Below, in pieces: positions 8,531-17,303 of a DNA stretch of 64,000 nt (position 1 is its first letter; each line of letters starts with the position of its first letter). The DNA lies in assembly GCF_029320955.1 (NCBI RefSeq), contig NZ_CP119757.1, positions 124,001 to 188,000 of the forward strand, written 5' to 3'. The notes beneath the pieces are model-generated. The model worked only from the letters and a program-made list of their open reading frames with translations. It did no database searches and was not told the origin of the DNA. The translations under genes and the position numbers were made by a program. Source of the DNA: Flavobacterium sp. YJ01 (GTDB lineage Bacteria; Bacteroidota; Bacteroidia; Flavobacteriales; Flavobacteriaceae).

Positions 8531-9730
8531 ATGTCAATCACATTAACTCCATTTACAAAACAACAATTACTGCCGCAAGAAGAAAAACTTGAGGTTGGTC
8601 GTTTTAAAAGAGAACTTTTTATAGGAATTCCTAAAGAAACAAGTTACCAAGAACGTCGTATTTGCTTAACTCCAGACGCTGTAAATTCACTTACTTATGC
8701 TGGTCATCGCGTTATGATTGAATCTGGAGCTGGAGAAAGTTCGAGTTATACTGATAAGGAATATGCAGATGCTGGCGCAGAAATTACAAAAGACGCAAAA
8801 AGAGTTTTTGGCTGTCCTTTTCTTTTAAAAGTTGAACCGCCAACATTAGCAGAAATAGAAATGATAAATCCAGAAACTGTTATCATTTCAGCCATTCAGC
8901 TTAAAACCAAAAAGAAAGAATACTTTGAAGCTTTAGCAAAAAAGAAAATTACTGCTTTAGCCTTTGAATATATTAAAGACGAAGACGGTTCTTATCCTGC
9001 CGTAAAATCTTTAAGCGAAATTGCAGGAACAGCTTCTATCCTAATTGCCGCCGAATTAATGATTACTGATGAATTTGGAAAAGGGCTTTTATTTGGAAAC
9101 ATTACAGGCGTCCCTCCTACTGAAGTTGTAATTTTAGGAGCTGGAACTGTAGGCGAATTTGCTGCAAAAACTGCAATTGGACTTGGTGCAAACGTAAAAG
9201 TTTTTGATAATTCGATTACAAAATTACGTCGCTTGCAAAACAATTTAAATCAAAGAATTTTCACTTCTACTATTCAGCAAAAAGGACTTTTAAAAGCTTT
9301 GAGACGTTGTGATGTCGCAATTGGAGCTATGCGCGGAAAAGAAAGATGTCCGATTGTAGTCAACGAAACTATGGTAGAACATATGAAAAAAGGAGCCGTA
9401 ATTGTCGATGTTAGTATTGATACTGGTGGTTGTTTTGAAACTTCAGAAGTGACAACTCACGAAAAACCAACTTTTATCAAGAACAACGTTCTACACTATT
9501 GTGTACCAAATATACCTTCAAGATATTCTAAAACTGCCTCATTATCAATCAGTAATATCTTAACGCCATATCTTCATCAGATAGCCGAAGATGGTGGAAT
9601 TGAAAGTGCTATTAGATGCAATAAAGGTCTCAAAAACGGAATTTATTTATATCATGGAATTCTAACAAATAAAGCTATTGGCGACTGGTTTGATCTTCCG
9701 GACAACGATATTAATTTACTTGTTTTTTAA
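8531..9730 (+). CDS. ald: alanine dehydrogenase
   Basis: This 399-residue NAD-dependent amino acid dehydrogenase belongs to the AlaDH/PNT family. It has IGIPKETSYQERRICLTP in the N-terminal half, the Rossmann loop VVILGAGTVGEFAAKTA near residue 200, VDVSIDTGGCFETS and HYCVPNIPSRYSKTAS. The reaction interconverts L-alanine with pyruvate and ammonium. The N-terminus carries about 25 extra residues before the usual start of the fold. The 188-base upstream gap has TTTG-containing strings but no clean -7 box. A small DUF4258-like gene follows with its own promoter. Confidence 0.93.
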   Translation: MSITLTPFTKQQLLPQEEKLEVGRFKRELFIGIPKETSYQERRICLTPDAVNSLTYAGHRVMIESGAGESSSYTDKEYADAGAEITKDAKRVFGCPFLLKVEPPTLAEIEMINPETVIISAIQLKTKKKEYFEALAKKKITALAFEYIKDEDGSYPAVKSLSEIAGTASILIAAELMITDEFGKGLLFGNITGVPPTEVVILGAGTVGEFAAKTAIGLGANVKVFDNSITKLRRLQNNLNQRIFTSTIQQKGLLKALRRCDVAIGAMRGKERCPIVVNETMVEHMKKGAVIVDVSIDTGGCFETSEVTTHEKPTFIKNNVLHYCVPNIPSRYSKTASLSISNILTPYLHQIAEDGGIESAIRCNKGLKNGIYLYHGILTNKAIGDWFDLPDNDINLLVF

Positions 9731-9743
9731 AGGAACTTTAATG

Positions 9744-9751
9744 TACCTTTG
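9744..9751 (+). promoter_or_regulatory. -7 promoter element
   Basis: This reads TACCTTTG, a full match to TAnnTTTG, placed just after the ald stop. It argues that translation starts at the ATG at 9767 and not at the TTG inside the element. Confidence 0.55.
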
Positions 9752-9766
9752 CAAAAAAATTATTTC

Positions 9767-10141
9767 ATGAAGTTCGTACACCGTTTTGCATATTATTTAA
9801 TTGGTCTTGTAATGGGATGTTTTGTTGTAGCAGCTATTTTTAGCGGAAAAGACACTCGTTGTAATTATTTTCCAAATGCCCGAGTTTTAAACAATCTAAG
9901 AACAAAACCTTTTCAATATTCCGAAAAAGCTATTCAGACTTTAAATGAAAAATGGGTTGATACTGCAGATATTAAAAACACATTAACTTATGGAGATGTT
10001 GATTTTGATAAAAGCAATGTTCCAATGAACAAAGGAAAACTTTATATTATTGAAGGAAAAACTGTAAAAAATCAAGAGATTATTCTAAAAGTGGTTAATT
10101 ATGAAAATAAAGCTGTTTTAGAAGAAATTATTAAAAAATAA
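9767..10141 (+). CDS. DUF4258-like small membrane-anchored protein
   Basis: This 124-residue protein starts MKFVHRFAYYLIGLVMGCF, which gives an N-terminal hydrophobic segment that serves as a membrane anchor or uncleaved signal. The remainder is soluble and likely outside the cytoplasmic membrane, ending in alternating strands (GKLYIIEGKTVKNQEIILKV). I associate this pattern with DUF4258 proteins encoded after ald in flavobacteria. Its function is unknown. The start was chosen because the upstream in-frame TTG overlaps the promoter element. Confidence 0.7.
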   Translation: MKFVHRFAYYLIGLVMGCFVVAAIFSGKDTRCNYFPNARVLNNLRTKPFQYSEKAIQTLNEKWVDTADIKNTLTYGDVDFDKSNVPMNKGKLYIIEGKTVKNQEIILKVVNYENKAVLEEIIKK

Positions 10142-10149
10142 AGTTTTTT

Positions 10150-10243
10150 CATTTCGAATGAAAGGAGAAATCGCACTAGAATTTTCGCAAAGTAAAATTT
10201 ATTCTTTGTAGCGTTTCTAGTGCTTCTCCTTTCAGTCGAAATG
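10150..10243. repeat. inverted repeat, 'catttcga...gagaaatc' family, copy 1
   Basis: The left arm (10150-10180) contains catttcgaatgaaagg and agaaatcgcactaga. The right arm (10216-10243) contains tctagtgcttctcc and tttcagtcgaaatg. The arms are nearly complementary over about 28 bases. A second member lies at 14029-14133. These look like non-coding MITE- or REP-like elements. Confidence 0.7.
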
Positions 10244-10332
10244 ACAATTAATCTAATTTCAACTAAAGTATTTTTCACAAAGCCTTTCACTTTGCCTCTT
10301 TGTCACTTTGAAACTTTGTTTCTTTAAAAGAA

Positions 10333-10998
10333 TCACCATTCAATTTCTTTCAATCCTTTAGATTTCAGAAATTCATTTGTTTGGCTAAAATGCTTATTTC
10401 CAAACCAAAATCCTCTATTGGCGCTCAAAGGCGAAGGGTGTCCCGATTTCAAAATATGATGTTTTGACGCATCAATCAAAGAAGCTTTCTTTTGAGCAAA
10501 ACCACCCCAAAGTAAAAACACAACATTTTCTTTTTCAGCAGAAATTTGCCTGATAACTTCATCAGTAAATTTTTCCCATCCTTTTCCTTGATGACTTCCC
10601 GCTTCCGATTGTCTAACTGTTAAAGTTGCATTTAAAAGAAAAACTCCTTGATCTGCCCATCGTTCCAAATTTCCTGTTTTTGGCATTGGTTTTCCTAAAT
10701 CAGATTCTATTTCTCTGAAAATATTATACAAAGATGGCGGAAATGGAATTCCGTCATTTACAGAAAAACACAATCCATTTGCTTGGTTTGGTCCATGATA
10801 AGGATCTTGTCCGATAATAACAACTTTCACTTCGTCAAAATGGCAATGATCAAAAGCAGAAAAAATTTGGTTGCCTTTTGGATAACAAACTTTAGTCGCG
10901 TACTCTGATTTTACGAAATCAATTAATGTATTGAAATATGGTTTTTCAAATTCTTCATTCAAAATAGGTTTCCAAGAAAAATGCATTTTTACGTCCAT
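10333..10998 (-). CDS. ung: uracil-DNA glycosylase (family 1)
   Basis: The product has 221 residues. Motif A is VVIIGQDPYHGPNQANGLCF with the water-activating aspartate. Also present are FLLNATLTVRQSEAGSH and the DNA-intercalation loop HPSPLSANRGFWF. It removes uracil from DNA in base excision repair. The start MDVKMHFSW could instead be the internal ATG four codons later. It faces the mutS2-like gene divergently across 117 bases. Confidence 0.97.
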   Translation of the reverse strand: MDVKMHFSWKPILNEEFEKPYFNTLIDFVKSEYATKVCYPKGNQIFSAFDHCHFDEVKVVIIGQDPYHGPNQANGLCFSVNDGIPFPPSLYNIFREIESDLGKPMPKTGNLERWADQGVFLLNATLTVRQSEAGSHQGKGWEKFTDEVIRQISAEKENVVFLLWGGFAQKKASLIDASKHHILKSGHPSPLSANRGFWFGNKHFSQTNEFLKSKGLKEIEW

Positions 10999-11083
10999 AA
11001 CTTTTTTTTGCGAATTTCAGGAATTAATACTAAAAATCATATTTATACAGATATAAATTTAGATTTCAATGATAATGTTTTTG

Positions 11084-11091
11084 TACTTTTG
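11084..11091 (+). promoter_or_regulatory. -7 promoter element for the mutS2-like gene
   Basis: This reads TACTTTTG, a full match to TAnnTTTG, 24 bases before the start codon at 11116. Confidence 0.55.
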
Positions 11092-11115
11092 CCTTTACTT
11101 TCATAAAGTTATTAA

Positions 11116-13281
11116 ATGATCAGTATTACCGAAAAAACATTACAAGACTTACAATTTCCAACCGTATTAGAAACCATTTCAGAAGGATGCAATACTGATA
11201 TTGGAAAAGAAAAGGCTTTACAAATAAAACCAATTAGAGGCAAAGAAGAATTGATGCAGTCATTAATGCAGACGTCAGAATATGTTTCTTCTTTTCAAAA
11301 TAACAACGCAATTCCGAATCACGGATTTGATGCGATCTCTCACGAAATTAAATTCTTAGCTATTGAAGACAGCTTTCTTGAAGTAGGAAGTTTCAGAAAA
11401 ATTGCCAATCTTTCTGCGACGACAAATGTTTTATTGAATTTCCTTAAAAAATTCGATGACTATTATCCAAACTTAAATGCAAGAGCTTCTCGAGTAGAAT
11501 TGACCAAAGATATTATCTCTGCAATTGATGCAATTGTAGATAAATATGGAGAAATAAAAGACAATGCTTCTCCTGCCCTTTCCGGTATTCGCCAAAATAT
11601 GAATTTGGTTCGCGGAAAAGTCAATCAAAGTTTTGGTTCAGCTTTAACACAATACAATGGCCTAGGATATTTGGACGACATTAAAGAAAGTTTTGTGCAA
11701 AACCGTAGAGTTTTAGCTGTCTTAGCAATGTATCGCCGTAAAGTAAAAGGTTCAATTTTAGGAAGTTCCAAGACGGGAAGTATTGCCTATATTGAGCCAG
11801 AAGCGACTTTAAAATATTCGCGTGAATTGGCAAATTTAGAATACGAAGAGAAAGAAGAAATTACAAGAATTTTAAAAAATTTATCAAATGTAATTCGACC
11901 TTATCTTCCTTTGTTAATTGAGTATCAAGACTTTTTAAGTGATATTGATGTAATTGCAGGAAAAGCAAAATATGCAAATCGTATTAATGCAATCTTGCCA
12001 ACAATTACCGAAGAAAGAAGATTATTCTTTAGAGAAGCATATCATCCAATCTTGTATTTGAATAACAAGCAAAAAAAAGAAGTTACCTATCCGCAAACCA
12101 TTGAGTTAAAACAAGAAAATAGAATTATTGTAATTTCTGGGCCAAATGCCGGAGGAAAAACCATTTCTTTAAAAACAGTTGGTTTATTACAATTAATGTT
12201 GCAATCTGGAATTTTGATTCCGGTTCACGAAAGAAGCGAAACTTTCTTGTTCGACAGAATCCTAACTGATATTGGTGATAATCAATCTATTGAAAATCAT
12301 TTGAGCACTTACAGTTATCGATTAAAAAACATGAACTATTTCTTAAAAAAATGCAATAAGAAAACCATGTTTTTAATTGACGAGTTTGGTACAGGTTCTG
12401 ATCCTGAATTGGGAGGTGCATTGGCAGAAATTTTCTTAGAAGAATTTTACCACCGTGAAGCATTCGGAATTATTACGACACATTATTCAAATCTAAAAAT
12501 TTTAGCAAACGAATTACCGTACGCGACAAATGCTAATATGATGTTCGACGAAAAATCTTTGGAACCAATGTATAAGCTAGCTTTGGGACAAGCTGGAAGT
12601 TCGTTTACTTTTGAAGTTGCACAAAAAAATGGAATTCCTTTTGGATTGATCAATCGTGCAAAAAAGAAAATCGAAGTTGGAAAAGTTCGTTTTGACAAAA
12701 CTATTGCTACTCTTCAAAAAGAGCGTTCAAAATTAGAAAAGACTTCTTTGAATTTAAAAGAGGAGGAAACTCGTGCACGCGAAGAAAGTAAAAAGATGGA
12801 AAACATCAATACTAAAATCCAGCAAAAATTAGAAAGCTATCAAGAATTATACGATAGCAATCAAAAGATAATTTACATCGGACAAAAGATTGATGACATT
12901 GCTGAGAAATATTTCAACAACAAAAATAAAAAAGAACTTATTGGTGAATTTTTGAAAATTGTTGAGATTGAAAATTCAAAACGTAAAAAAGCAACACCAA
13001 AAGAAGTAAAAGCAAAAGTTGAAAAACAAAAAGAAATTATTGCTGAAGTACAGGTAAAAGTTGAAGAAATTCGAAAAGAGAAAAAAGAAAAAAAATTAAA
13101 ACCTGTAATTGAAAAACCAAAACCAATTTTGAAAGTTGGTGACAGAGTTAGAATGCTTGATGGAAGATCTGTTGGAAGTATCGATTCGATCGAAAAAAAT
13201 AAAGCAACTGTAAATTATGGCATTTTCACTTCGAAAGTTAGTTTAGAGGAATTAGAATTAGTTGAAGCTGTTAAAAAATAA
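11116..13281 (+). CDS. MutS2-like ATPase lacking the Smr domain
   Basis: This 721-residue protein belongs to the MutS2 branch. A lever/clamp core occupies about residues 1-300. The MutS ATPase domain follows, with Walker A GPNAGGKTISLKT, Walker B MFLIDEFGTGSDPELGG and a trans-signature histidine in THYSNL. A long charged coiled coil runs over about residues 515-680. The C-terminus is a small KOW-like domain (LKVGDRVRMLDGRSVGSID). Canonical MutS2 (about 780 residues) continues into an Smr nuclease domain after this point, and that is missing here. The family is linked to suppression of recombination and to rescue of collided ribosomes. Without Smr, the endonuclease step would have to come from another protein. 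Confidence 0.9.
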   Translation: MISITEKTLQDLQFPTVLETISEGCNTDIGKEKALQIKPIRGKEELMQSLMQTSEYVSSFQNNNAIPNHGFDAISHEIKFLAIEDSFLEVGSFRKIANLSATTNVLLNFLKKFDDYYPNLNARASRVELTKDIISAIDAIVDKYGEIKDNASPALSGIRQNMNLVRGKVNQSFGSALTQYNGLGYLDDIKESFVQNRRVLAVLAMYRRKVKGSILGSSKTGSIAYIEPEATLKYSRELANLEYEEKEEITRILKNLSNVIRPYLPLLIEYQDFLSDIDVIAGKAKYANRINAILPTITEERRLFFREAYHPILYLNNKQKKEVTYPQTIELKQENRIIVISGPNAGGKTISLKTVGLLQLMLQSGILIPVHERSETFLFDRILTDIGDNQSIENHLSTYSYRLKNMNYFLKKCNKKTMFLIDEFGTGSDPELGGALAEIFLEEFYHREAFGIITTHYSNLKILANELPYATNANMMFDEKSLEPMYKLALGQAGSSFTFEVAQKNGIPFGLINRAKKKIEVGKVRFDKTIATLQKERSKLEKTSLNLKEEETRAREESKKMENINTKIQQKLESYQELYDSNQKIIYIGQKIDDIAEKYFNNKNKKELIGEFLKIVEIENSKRKKATPKEVKAKVEKQKEIIAEVQVKVEEIRKEKKEKKLKPVIEKPKPILKVGDRVRMLDGRSVGSIDSIEKNKATVNYGIFTSKVSLEELELVEAVKK

Positions 13282-13571
13282 GTTTTTCAGTCGCAGTAGC
13301 AGTTTTTATCTAAAAATTAGCAAAAAACGGTAAAAATTAAAATAAAGCGATTTAAGAAAAGATAATTTTTCAGATAATATAACAGTTCAATTATTTTTAA
13401 AAACACATTTAAAACAATTTATTGAAGTCTATTTTGATAAGTAAAATTTATACAAATTTAAATATTTATAAATTTTTAAAATACCACGATTTTTAAACTA
13501 TTATTCACGTTCATTCTTGTGCTTTTTCAATGGAATAAAGCCTGAAATTTCAAATTTAAATTCTGTTTGCA

Positions 13572-13985
13572 ATGGAAAATCTTCCAAAAAATAAAAAAAT
13601 TATTCTTTTTGATGGAGTTTGCAACCTCTGTGATTCAGCTGTACAGTTTATAATTAAACATGACAAAAAAGATGTTTTCAGATTTGTCGCTTTGCAATCA
13701 GAATTAGGAATCAAAATTTGTAAAAATCTAGGAATTAGTTTTTCAAAAATGGATAGCATTATTTTATACAATCCAGGAACAGCTTATTTTTATAAATCTT
13801 CAGCAGTTATAGAAATCGCGAAAAATTTTGGCGGCTTTTGGAAACTGCTTTTGATTTTTAGAATCGTACCGATTTTCATAAGTGACCGAGTTTATGATTA
13901 TGTTGCTAAAAATAGATACAATTGGTATGGTAAAAAAGAAAGTTGTATGATTCCTACTCCGGAATTGAAATCTAAATTTCTTTAA
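13572..13985 (+). CDS. DCC-family thiol-disulfide oxidoreductase-like protein (DUF393)
   Basis: This 137-residue protein has the family signature FDGVCNLCDSAVQFI (DxxCxxC) at residues 14-28. A thioredoxin-like pattern follows, with FRFVALQSE and a C-terminal NRYNWYGKKESC. The family is named for the DCC motif, and its substrates are not established. The gene sits alone after a 290-base gap that is AT-rich and shows no other gene. A bidirectional terminator and a REP-like repeat separate it from convergent ettA. Confidence 0.85.
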   Translation: MENLPKNKKIILFDGVCNLCDSAVQFIIKHDKKDVFRFVALQSELGIKICKNLGISFSKMDSIILYNPGTAYFYKSSAVIEIAKNFGGFWKLLLIFRIVPIFISDRVYDYVAKNRYNWYGKKESCMIPTPELKSKFL

Positions 13986-14028
13986 GAGAAATTCCAAACT
14001 GAAAATTACAAATTCCAATTTAGCTCAA

Positions 14029-14133
14029 TATTGTCATTTCGAGGAACGAGAAATCACAATAGAAATTCCGTATAGCAATCTCTAATCTTTGTATAGTCCC
14101 GAGTGTGATTTCTCGTTCCTCGAAAAGACAATA
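14029..14133. repeat. inverted repeat, 'catttcga...gagaaatc' family, copy 2
   Basis: The left arm (14029-14057) reads tattgtcatttcgaggaac then gagaaatcaca. The right arm (14104-14133) reads tgtgatttctcg then ttcctcgaaaagacaata. The arms are almost perfectly complementary. It shares its core with the element at 10150-10243. Confidence 0.75.
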
Positions 14134-14149
14134 CTTTGTCTCAAAAAAA

Positions 14150-14187
14150 ATCCCAAATTCTCATCAATTGGAATTTGGGATTTTTTT
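14150..14187. terminator. bidirectional intrinsic terminator
   Basis: The hairpin arms are atcccaaattc and gaatttgggat, flanked by an A-run on the left and a T-run on the right. It can therefore stop transcription of both the DCC gene (plus) and ettA (minus). Confidence 0.75.
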
Positions 14188-14209
14188 ATTTTTAAATTTA
14201 TTAGAAAAA

Positions 14210-15901
14210 TTATCTAATCAATTTTCTGTATTTCAAACGTTTTGGAGTTAAATCACCACCAAGACGTTTCTTTTTATTTTCCTCGTAATCTGTAAAACTT
14301 CCTTCAAAGAAATAAACTTCAGAATCTCCTTCAAAAGCTAAAATGTGTGTACAAATTCTATCCAAGAACCATCTATCGTGAGAAATAATTACGGCACAAC
14401 CAGCAAAATTTTCTAGACCTTCTTCAAGGGCACGAAGTGTATTTACATCTAAGTCGTTTGTTGGCTCATCCAGCAAAAGTACATTTCCTTCTTCTTTCAA
14501 AGTCATTGCTAAGTGTAAACGGTTACGCTCACCACCTGACAACATAGCAACTTTTTTATTTTGCTCGCCACCACCAAAATTGAAACGAGATAAATAAGCT
14601 CTAGAGTTCACTTGCTTTCCTCCCATCATAATCAATTCTTGACCATCGGCAAAATTTTCCCAAATAGATTTATTTGGATCAATATTAGAGTGCGACTGAT
14701 CCACATAAGCGATTTTTACAGTTTCTCCAACCGAAAATTCTCCGCTATCAGTAGCTTGCTCGCCCATAATCATTTTGAAAATAGTAGATTTACCAGCACC
14801 GTTTGGTCCAATAATTCCAACAATACCAGCTTGTGGTAACGTAAAATTTAAATTATCATAAAGTAGTTTATCACCAAAAGCTTTTGCAACATTCTTGGCT
14901 TCAATAACATTTGTTCCTAAACGAGGACCATTTGGAATATAAATCTCTAGTTTCTCATCCAATTGTTTTTGGTCTTCATTTAACAATTTGTCATAGTTCT
15001 GTAAACGAGCTTTTTGTTTTGTCTGACGACCTTTTGCTCCTTGACGAACCCAGTCCAACTCACGCTCTAAAGTTTTTCTACGTTTAGATGCTACTTTTTC
15101 TTCTTGAGCTAAACGATTTGATTTTTGATCTAACCAAGAAGAATAGTTTCCTTTCCATGGAATACCTTCTCCTCTATCCAACTCTAAAATCCATCCAGCT
15201 ACATTATCCAAGAAATAACGGTCGTGCGTTACTGCAATTACAGTTCCTGAATATTGCGCTAAATGTTGCTCCAACCACAGAACTGACTCAGCGTCAAGGT
15301 GGTTGGTAGGCTCATCTAGTAACAATACATCTGGTTGTTGCAATAACAAGCGGCATAAAGCTACACGACGGCGCTCCCCTCCTGAAAGGTTTTTGATTGG
15401 CGTATCTCCTTCTGGAGTACGCAATGCATCCATCGCAATTTCTAATTTTGTATCGATTTCCCAAGCGCCAAGAGCATCAATTTTGTCTTGTAAAGCGGCT
15501 TGACGATCCATCAATTTATCCATTTTATCTGGATCTGAATAATTCTCTTCAAGACCAAATAAATCATTAATTTGATTGTATTCTTCTAAAACTGCCATAG
15601 TTTCGGCAGCTCCTTCACGAACAATTTCGATAACCGTTTTTGAATCATCAAGAATTGGTTCCTGCTCCAAATAACCAACTGTATAGCCAGGTTGAAAAAC
15701 CACATCACCTTGGTAATTTTTATCAACTCCTGCAATAATTTTTAAAAGAGAAGATTTTCCAGAACCGTTAAGACCTAAAATACCAATTTTAGCTCCGTAA
15801 AAGAAACTCAAATAAATATTTTTAAGCACTGGTTTGTCTGCTCCCTGATAGGTTTTACTCAATTTCTGCATTGAGAAAATTACTTTCTTATCGTCTGACA
15901 T
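14210..15901 (-). CDS. ettA: ABC-F protein, energy-dependent translational throttle EttA
   Basis: This 563-residue protein has two ABC ATPase domains and no membrane segments. Walker A loops are GLNGSGKSSLLK and GPNGAGKSTIFK, and signatures are LSGGERRRVALCRLL and LSGGERNRLHLAMTL. The arm between strands of domain 1 and the P-site tRNA interaction motif linker (about residues 250-320, rich in Arg/Lys) fit EttA. It gates the first peptide bond on the ribosome according to ATP/ADP. The length and the C-terminal tail PKRLKYRKLI fit EttA better than Uup or YheS. Confidence 0.94.
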   Translation of the reverse strand: MSDDKKVIFSMQKLSKTYQGADKPVLKNIYLSFFYGAKIGILGLNGSGKSSLLKIIAGVDKNYQGDVVFQPGYTVGYLEQEPILDDSKTVIEIVREGAAETMAVLEEYNQINDLFGLEENYSDPDKMDKLMDRQAALQDKIDALGAWEIDTKLEIAMDALRTPEGDTPIKNLSGGERRRVALCRLLLQQPDVLLLDEPTNHLDAESVLWLEQHLAQYSGTVIAVTHDRYFLDNVAGWILELDRGEGIPWKGNYSSWLDQKSNRLAQEEKVASKRRKTLERELDWVRQGAKGRQTKQKARLQNYDKLLNEDQKQLDEKLEIYIPNGPRLGTNVIEAKNVAKAFGDKLLYDNLNFTLPQAGIVGIIGPNGAGKSTIFKMIMGEQATDSGEFSVGETVKIAYVDQSHSNIDPNKSIWENFADGQELIMMGGKQVNSRAYLSRFNFGGGEQNKKVAMLSGGERNRLHLAMTLKEEGNVLLLDEPTNDLDVNTLRALEEGLENFAGCAVIISHDRWFLDRICTHILAFEGDSEVYFFEGSFTDYEENKKKRLGGDLTPKRLKYRKLIR

Positions 15902-15948
15902 TTTTATGTTATTATGTTAATTATTATAATTTTCAATTTAAATCTAAA

Positions 15949-16131
15949 CTAAACTCTACCTTTCAATGCGTTGAATACCCATGCATTAGCAAAAAAACCA
16001 ACTCCAACAGCACCAAATCCCCAACCAGAAACATCACTATATCTAAAGATTCCTAGAGCGATAAGCAACAATCCCATAAGTACCATTATAAAAGTAGCCC
16101 ATCCTAAAATGGTGTTTTTATTCATTCCCAT
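15949..16131 (-). CDS. small two-helix membrane protein (CAL67264-like family)
   Basis: This 60-residue protein has two hydrophobic helices (TILGWATFIMVLMGLLLIAL and FGAVGVGFFANAWVFNAL) joined by FRYSDVSGWG. I recall this as a small flavobacterial family annotated only as a membrane protein. It lies between holA and ettA on the same strand, 47 bases upstream of ettA. Its function is unknown. Confidence 0.75.
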   Translation of the reverse strand: MGMNKNTILGWATFIMVLMGLLLIALGIFRYSDVSGWGFGAVGVGFFANAWVFNALKGRV

Positions 16132-16195
16132 AATTGTGTAATTATTTTAAAGTAGTAAAATTTTTAGAAACGCAAATATCGTGAATTTTAACGGC

Positions 16196-17200
16196 TTAAT
16201 TAAATATTTTATAAAGCATTTCTTTAAGTAAATCTGATTGTGGCAAAGCATTGGCTCCCACACCTTTACTCTTTACGTCGATGTCTCTCAAAGCTCCAAC
16301 AATCTGACTTACTTTTCTCATAGGAAAATTTTTGACAGCCAAATCATATTCCTTTAAAAAATAAGGATTTACACCAAGTGCAGTGGCAACATTTTTAGGA
16401 TTTTTGTCTTTTAATCCGTGGTATTTTAAAAGCTGAACAAAAAATCCGAAAACCAAACCAGTTGTCATTACCAATGGATATTCTTTTGGATTATGAGCAA
16501 AATTTTCTGCTATCTTATATGCTTTCAATTGATTACGTTCTCCAATTGCTTTTCGAAGTTCAAAAACATTATAATCTTTACTGAAACCAATATTTTCTTC
16601 AATATGTTCCGCAGTAATCATGGTTCCTTGCGGTAAAATAATTTGAAGCTTCTCTAATTCGTTATTAATTTTACTCAAATCTGTACCCAAAAACTCAACT
16701 AACATTGCATTTGCTTTTGGATCAATTGTATATTTTTTTCCGGCTAAAACCCTTTTAATCCAGTCTCCAACCTGATTTTCGTACAATTTTTTGCTTTCGT
16801 AAACAATTCCGTTCTGAGCCAATAATTTGGTTACTTTTTTACGCTTGTCTAACGTTTTGTATTTGTAACAAAAAACCAAAACCGTGGTTTCCATTGGGTT
16901 ATTTACATACGATTCAATTTTATCAATTGTTCGCGATAAATCTTGTGCTTCTTTAACAATAACAACCTGACGATCAGCCATCATCGGATAGCGTTTAGCT
17001 GTTGAAACTATTTCATCTACAGAAACATCTCTTCCGTACAAAACAGTTTGATTAAATCCTTTTTCTTCTTCTGCTAAAACATTTTGTTCAATATACTCAG
17101 ACAATTTATCTATATAATACGGTTCTTCACCCATTAAAAAATAAATCGGCTTAATATTACCGGCTTTTATATCATTAACGATTTTTACAACTTCGTCCAT
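16196..17200 (-). CDS. holA: DNA polymerase III subunit delta
   Basis: This 334-residue protein has the normal length for HolA. The N-terminal AAA+-like part contains PIYFLMGEEPYYIDKLSEYI. A lid domain follows, with VYESKKLYENQVGDWI and FLGTDLSKINNELEKL. The C-terminal collar includes QLLKYHGLKDKNPKNVATAL and SDLLKEMLYKIF. It opens the sliding clamp as part of the clamp loader. It is divergent from the HsdR_N gene. Confidence 0.94.
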   Translation of the reverse strand: MDEVVKIVNDIKAGNIKPIYFLMGEEPYYIDKLSEYIEQNVLAEEEKGFNQTVLYGRDVSVDEIVSTAKRYPMMADRQVVIVKEAQDLSRTIDKIESYVNNPMETTVLVFCYKYKTLDKRKKVTKLLAQNGIVYESKKLYENQVGDWIKRVLAGKKYTIDPKANAMLVEFLGTDLSKINNELEKLQIILPQGTMITAEHIEENIGFSKDYNVFELRKAIGERNQLKAYKIAENFAHNPKEYPLVMTTGLVFGFFVQLLKYHGLKDKNPKNVATALGVNPYFLKEYDLAVKNFPMRKVSQIVGALRDIDVKSKGVGANALPQSDLLKEMLYKIFN

Positions 17201-17210
17201 TTAAATTTTG

Positions 17211-17285
17211 TTTCAAGTTTAAAGTTTCAGTTGTAGTTTCAAAACTTGAAACTTTATCCCGAGACTTCGGGAGAAACCTGAAACT
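17211..17285. repeat. intergenic 'gtttcaagttt / gaaacttt' repeat
   Basis: Runs of tttcaagtttaaagtttcag and aaaacttgaaacttt pair imperfectly. A small cccgagacttcggg hairpin is embedded. The motif fills the gap between holA and the HsdR_N gene, and a short relative (aaacatgaaacctgaaac) lies near 51065. Confidence 0.5.
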
Positions 17286-17291
17286 ATTTTA

Positions 17292-17299
17292 TATTTTTG
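17292..17299 (+). promoter_or_regulatory. -7 promoter element, predicted leaderless mRNA
   Basis: This reads TATTTTTG, a full match to TAnnTTTG. It ends four bases before the ATG at 17304, so transcription should begin at or next to the start codon. Confidence 0.5.
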
Positions 17300-17303
17300 C
17301 TTT

